A stretch of 64,000 nt of DNA. Source: Dellaglioa algida DSM 15638. Its GTDB lineage: Bacteria > Bacillota > Bacilli > Lactobacillales > Lactobacillaceae. This document shows positions 63,858 through 64,000 of this stretch, piece by piece. A program made the translations under genes and the position numbers. Every line of letters begins with the position of its first letter. Positions within the stretch are counted from its first letter, which is position 1. Under the pieces are notes generated by a model. The model worked only from the letters and a program-made list of their open reading frames with translations. It had not been told where the DNA came from and made no database searches. The DNA lies in contig NZ_AZDI01000001.1 of NCBI RefSeq assembly GCF_001434695.1, positions 119,043 to 183,042 on the forward strand. Reading direction: 5' to 3'.

Positions 63858-64000
63858 ATGAATAAAGAATTATTGCAGGCATTACGTGAATTTAGAGAAC
63901 GTGACGATGAATTAGATATTGAACATCAATGGATTGTTGATCATTTAGAAAGCGTAAATTTAAAAAAAAGAACTGAGGCAATTAATTCTAGCGATTTGGA
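63858..64000 (+). CDS. Unidentified protein, N-terminal fragment (runs off the window)
   Basis: An ATG at 63858, seven bases after the AAAGAGG site, opens a frame with no stop to the end of the window (47 full codons). The visible residues are highly charged and helical (LLQALREFRERDDELDIEHQ). I do not recognise the family. Divergent orientation from the reductase gene suggests that it could be its regulator, but no DNA-binding motif is visible yet. Confidence 0.6.
   Translation, partial: MNKELLQALREFRERDDELDIEHQWIVDHLESVNLKKRTEAINSSDL

Noticed and set aside
1-64000. CRISPR array, tRNA genes, prophage or insertion sequences
   Set aside because: No regularly spaced repeats, no cloverleaf-like sequences and no transposase or integrase motifs were seen on either strand; a covariance scan for tRNA could still be run.

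Overview
The window is an AT-rich, densely coded stretch of Firmicutes chromosome, most like a member of the Lactobacillaceae. Reasons, all read from sequence: a type B RNase P RNA, the block from coaBC to rplS in the low-GC Gram-positive order, a PASTA Ser/Thr kinase with its PP2C phosphatase, YlxM, DnaD, RecU and GpsB, a mevalonate operon ending in type 2 IPP isomerase, an EbsA-like protein, and frequent TTG/GTG starts. I cannot fix the species. No tRNA, rRNA, insertion sequence, prophage or CRISPR array was found.

Region 1 (1-26420, all + except rpmB) is housekeeping. It covers coenzyme A (coaBC), replication restart (priA), initiator tRNA formylation (fmt), 16S rRNA methylation (rsmB), cell-wall signalling (stp-prkC), ribosome assembly (rsgA, rimM), pentose phosphate and thiamine (rpe, thiN), lipid supply (yloU-fakA, plsX, acpP), DNA repair and chromosome structure (recG, smc), RNA processing (rnc, trmD, khpA), protein targeting (ftsY-ylxM-ffh) and ribosomal proteins L28, S16 and L19. 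Compared with Bacillus subtilis, def and rlmN are absent from their usual slots.

Region 2 (26421-42830) is an accessory zone of short, mostly one- or two-gene units separated by strong, often bidirectional terminators. It holds a SAP-like protein, a divergent Rrf2 regulator / QorB-like reductase pair with a clear operator, two tandem VIT-type metal transporters next to a PerR regulator with two PerR boxes at the transporter promoter, a membrane Ser/Thr kinase with an altered DFG motif divergent from a small HTH protein, a Bcr/CflA exporter, a degenerate metallo-beta-lactamase-fold protein, a HesB-like protein, a C69 dipeptidase with a YjeM-like permease, YitT with a tautomerase, a Cof phosphatase, and a DUF59 protein with an orphan FtsX/MacB-like membrane protein.

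Region 3 (42825-46915, -) is the operon mvaK1-mvaD-mvaK2-fni, which converts mevalonate to IPP and DMAPP.

Region 4 (47103-58304) is again conserved: dinG, a DUF5590 protein, asnS, dnaD, then divergent pbp1A-recU against ypsA-gpsB, then rnpB and a THUMP RNA methyltransferase. Two genes expected from the B. subtilis order, aspB and nth, are missing.

Region 5 (58305-64000) holds a nitroreductase, an EbsA-like protein, an isolated purE-purK-purB operon behind a consensus promoter with a near-perfect PurBox, a flavodoxin-fold reductase and the start of an unidentified gene.

The most interesting items are a 34-bp perfect palindrome inside recG, the kinase/HTH pair, the PerR-VIT module, the stand-alone purEKB operon with its PurBox, and an orphan terminated non-coding segment at 27100-27305.
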